14,896 bases of DNA from assembly GCA_014382685.1 (NCBI GenBank), contig JACNJG010000081.1:1-14896 (forward strand). The letters run 5' to 3'. This document shows positions 12,723-14,896 of this stretch, one piece after another; position 1 is the first letter of the stretch, and each line of letters starts with the position of its first letter. The DNA comes from Candidatus Cloacimonadota bacterium. GTDB lineage: Bacteria; Cloacimonadota; Cloacimonadia; JGIOTU-2. A program made the position numbers and the translations under genes. The notes under the pieces are model-generated. The model worked only from the letters and a program-made list of their open reading frames with translations. It made no database searches and was not told the DNA's origin.

Positions 12723-14725
12723 TTTTTAATGATACTCTTTCCTGAATATGCCAGAACCATTTCTATGATCAGCAACGCCAATACTATCCATAAAAGCTGC
12801 TTCCAAAACTCATATCCGTAACGCGAGGTTAATATTTCATCTTTCCAGTTTTCAGCAGTGAGAAAATGTATCTGGGGCTGATCTTTCATTATCTGTTCTT
12901 TCTGTGCAGGACTTAATATTGTGAGGTCGCTTTCCTCTCTTGGTGCGTTAAAGGAGAGCACTTTCACAAGGCCGGAGTCATCATAAATAAAGTAATGCCC
13001 CTGTCTGTCGGTTTGCGTGAATGAGCTTCTCTCCCCTGTAAAGATCAGCGGTACGATCTCTCCATCAGGCATCTGGCAGGTAAACTCTCCCTCCAGTTCA
13101 AGACCTCCTGTCGGTTGATTGCCAACAGTGTACTGGGTGATCTCTGAAGATACATCCCCCAGATAGTATCCAATATTATAAAAAAGAACTGGAAAAACGG
13201 TCTGGTAAATTATATTGCTCCAGGACTCTGTGAGATCAATTGCAGAAAGTAACAAATTATCTTTTATCAGAAGCACGGGATTGCCGGTGTCTGAAGAAAT
13301 GAGCGGGACAAAATCGGGTGCGTCCACTTTCCACATTTTTGATATGTCTGCAGACTGGAAATGTTCCTCAGTAAGCACAGCGCAGATCGGGTGAGCACGG
13401 TTGACAAAATCAATAGCTGAATATTTCTCCTTAATATTCTGAAAATGTATATTTTTTTCAATAAGCCATTCCTGCAACCCACTTCTTTGGTATACGTGTT
13501 CATCGGGTATAAGAAATATTGCTTTGCCTTTCTGCAAAATTTCATCTGCAAAGAAACGTAATTTTTCATTAAAAGCATTCGTTGAATACAATATGAATAA
13601 TTGATTGTTCTCGATGATCTGCTCATTAATTTCCTGCGGAGTTTTCTGTTCCCACTGCTTCTGAGCTATCACATCAAGAATAGATGAAAGGGCTGCCGGC
13701 AGTTGAGTGGACGAAATCACGCATATCTTCGGCTTGCTCTGCACGGGAAAATTGAAATAAAATACATTATCATCGGGAAGTGCTTCATCTTTTACACGAA
13801 CCTCTCCGAAATGAAACCGTTCGCCTTGCCGTGGCACTTCAAAGGTAAGCTGTTTTGCCTGATAGGGACTCAAATTGAGCGCAGTTTCTGCCCGGGTAAT
13901 ATTATTCAGAATTAGAGACACAATAACATCAGAAAGTGGTTTTGATGAATTATTTTTTATTACTGCCTGAATTACAGGTTCATTTGTTCCGCTTAAAATT
14001 TTGGGAACATACCGTGCACTTACAGAGCTAATGTTTTGCCTTACACTGTCCTCACCAACAGGTATCACAAAAAGGTCAGCAGTCAATTTTGCATCCTGAA
14101 TATCCTTCCACGGGACACGCTGCTCGTCGGTGATGAGGTATATTTCTTTATTGATCATATCAATATTCGTAATTTCTTGCTCCATGTTCTCGAGCACCTG
14201 CTGTAATGCTTGTGTATTATCGGAAATCGAGATCGAGGGAAGTTCTTTTGCTGCATGGGCTGGACTTGTAAAATAATCGTGTCCAGCATTGTAAGCTGGC
14301 TCAAGACTCACAAGCATCACCCTATCTTTATCATTCAAAAGATCGAGAATTTTCAGGGTTTTCTGCCTGGCATCAGAGAATATAGGATTCTCTTTTTCGA
14401 GATAATTCATACTGAAGCTGTTATCCAAAATTAGAGCTATCGCAGTTGGAGCATGAGATGTGCTTTTCTGCGGAAGGAGAGCTTTCAGGACAGGTCGGGC
14501 AAGGGCAAGGATGAAAAAAATTATGATAAGTATTCTTGTTATGAGCAACAGAAGTTCGCGCAATCTAAGAAGCCGTGATTTTTTTTTCTGAACTTCTTTC
14601 AAAAAGCGCAGAGAGCTGAAGTAAACAATTTTGGGCTTGTATTTAATAAAAAGATGGATGAGGATGGGGATTATTGCTGCTGCCAGCCCAATGAGAAAAA
14701 GGGAGTTAAAAAAGGATAAATTCAT
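12719..14725 (-). CDS. BatA-like membrane protein with VWA domain
   Basis: A 668-residue protein. The N-terminal BatA region holds two membrane helices (about 6-27 and 56-80) around a short basic loop, with the typical IPILIHLF and LALARPVL segments. A von Willebrand A domain follows (about 93-230) with metal-site DNSFS (101-105). The central region (about 240-600) is probably extracytoplasmic beta-rich domains, including an ancillary domain that lacks a visible enzyme motif. A last membrane helix lies at about 643-662, with a short basic tail. The length fits large BatA-domain proteins, not the roughly 320-residue BatA of the Bacteroides operon. No Shine-Dalgarno is evident before the ATG. 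The DUF58 gene overlaps its stop by 4 bases. Likely an envelope protein working with the DUF58 partner. Confidence 0.87.
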   Translation of the reverse strand: MNLSFFNSLFLIGLAAAIIPILIHLFIKYKPKIVYFSSLRFLKEVQKKKSRLLRLRELLLLITRILIIIFFILALARPVLKALLPQKSTSHAPTAIALILDNSFSMNYLEKENPIFSDARQKTLKILDLLNDKDRVMLVSLEPAYNAGHDYFTSPAHAAKELPSISISDNTQALQQVLENMEQEITNIDMINKEIYLITDEQRVPWKDIQDAKLTADLFVIPVGEDSVRQNISSVSARYVPKILSGTNEPVIQAVIKNNSSKPLSDVIVSLILNNITRAETALNLSPYQAKQLTFEVPRQGERFHFGEVRVKDEALPDDNVFYFNFPVQSKPKICVISSTQLPAALSSILDVIAQKQWEQKTPQEINEQIIENNQLFILYSTNAFNEKLRFFADEILQKGKAIFLIPDEHVYQRSGLQEWLIEKNIHFQNIKEKYSAIDFVNRAHPICAVLTEEHFQSADISKMWKVDAPDFVPLISSDTGNPVLLIKDNLLLSAIDLTESWSNIIYQTVFPVLFYNIGYYLGDVSSEITQYTVGNQPTGGLELEGEFTCQMPDGEIVPLIFTGERSSFTQTDRQGHYFIYDDSGLVKVLSFNAPREESDLTILSPAQKEQIMKDQPQIHFLTAENWKDEILTSRYGYEFWKQLLWIVLALLIIEMVLAYSGKSIIKK

Positions 14726-14821
14726 TACATTTATAAAGATTTTCTGGTTTGGTTAATTGTTAATGAGATTTATCGTATTTCTGAGTGGAAAAATATTGAA
14801 AATCAAATGAGACACACCTCC

Positions 14822-14886
14822 CTCCGATAAATCGGAGTACTCCTCTTCCGTCTTCATTTCATTACGCCGCGATGAAGCAAGAGGAG
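14822..14886. repeat. Compound inverted-repeat element in the terminal spacer
   Basis: Two adjacent stem-loops share a border. CTCCGAT (14822-14828) pairs with ATCGGAG (14831-14837) around two bases. CTCCTCTT (14840-14847) pairs with AAGAGGAG (14879-14886), with an inner stem CTTCAT (14852-14857) / ATGAAG (14872-14877) and a 14-base loop. A 10-base palindrome GGAGTACTCC (14834-14843) spans the border. The 171-base region 14726-14896 otherwise shows no gene. This may be a dispersed repeat or a transcription-ending structure for a gene outside the window. Confidence 0.5.
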
Positions 14887-14896
14887 ATTTTCTCTG

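Noticed and set aside
14726..14810. Promoter for the BatA-like gene on the - strand.
   Set aside because: The region is AT-rich with several poor hexamer pairs (for example TTTCAA with TACGAT, 18 apart) but none convincing.
1..14896. tRNA, rRNA, CRISPR arrays, transposases, integrases and toxin-antitoxin or defence genes.
   Set aside because: None is visible; coding space is almost fully used by recognised core genes and there are no spaced direct repeats of CRISPR type.

Overview
This is a bacterial chromosomal window of moderately low G+C (roughly 40% by eye) and very dense gene packing. From about 126 to 11729 every gene is on the + strand, with gaps of a few bases or short overlaps, so the stretch reads as one long operon or a chain of coupled ones. 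The gene order ispE-prs-rplY-pth-rpsF-ssb-rpsR-(DUF2232)-rplI is a widely conserved bacterial arrangement. Several genes carry good Shine-Dalgarno sequences. I cannot place the organism firmly. The BatA/DUF58 pair and the style of the intergenic repeats would fit a lineage of the Fibrobacteres-Chlorobi-Bacteroidetes/Cloacimonadota kind, but that is a weak inference.

Layout. (1) Positions 1-2926 hold the end of a surface-polysaccharide export module: a short 3' gene end, a small secreted SLBB protein, and a fused Wzz/BY-kinase (Wzc-like) chain-length regulator ending in ten consecutive tyrosines. (2) Positions 2868-5978 hold ispE, prs, rplY and pth. The kinase 3' end overlaps the start of ispE by 59 bases in another frame, so the polysaccharide module runs physically into the housekeeping operon. 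(3) Positions 6024-8391 hold rpsF-ssb-rpsR, a DUF2232-type membrane protein and rplI. (4) Positions 8395-11729 hold an unrecognised six-helix membrane protein with an internal duplication, a DciA-like (DUF721) protein, rpe, ffh and a half-length asparaginase-domain protein. (5) Positions 11730-11831 are a convergent spacer with a weak hairpin and a repeat-like fragment. (6) On the - strand, 14725-11832 encodes a BatA-like VWA membrane protein followed by a DUF58 protein. (7) Positions 14726-14896 are non-coding and rich in inverted repeats.

How the genes work together: the + strand cluster joins envelope polysaccharide export to isoprenoid precursor synthesis (IspE), PRPP supply (Prs), ribosome parts (bL25, bS6, bS18, bL9), peptidyl-tRNA recycling (Pth), replication (SSB, DciA), the pentose phosphate pathway (Rpe) and co-translational membrane targeting (Ffh). 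The - strand pair belongs to the MoxR/VWA chaperone-like systems, but no MoxR ATPase is present in the window.

Most of the window is ordinary conserved core. The points worth a second look are the kinase/ispE overlap and poly-tyrosine tract, a perfect 13-bp inverted repeat inside the DUF2232 gene, the duplicated membrane protein after rplI, the one-domain asparaginase, and the structured intergenic elements. I saw no convincing new defence or mobile system, tRNA, rRNA or CRISPR array.
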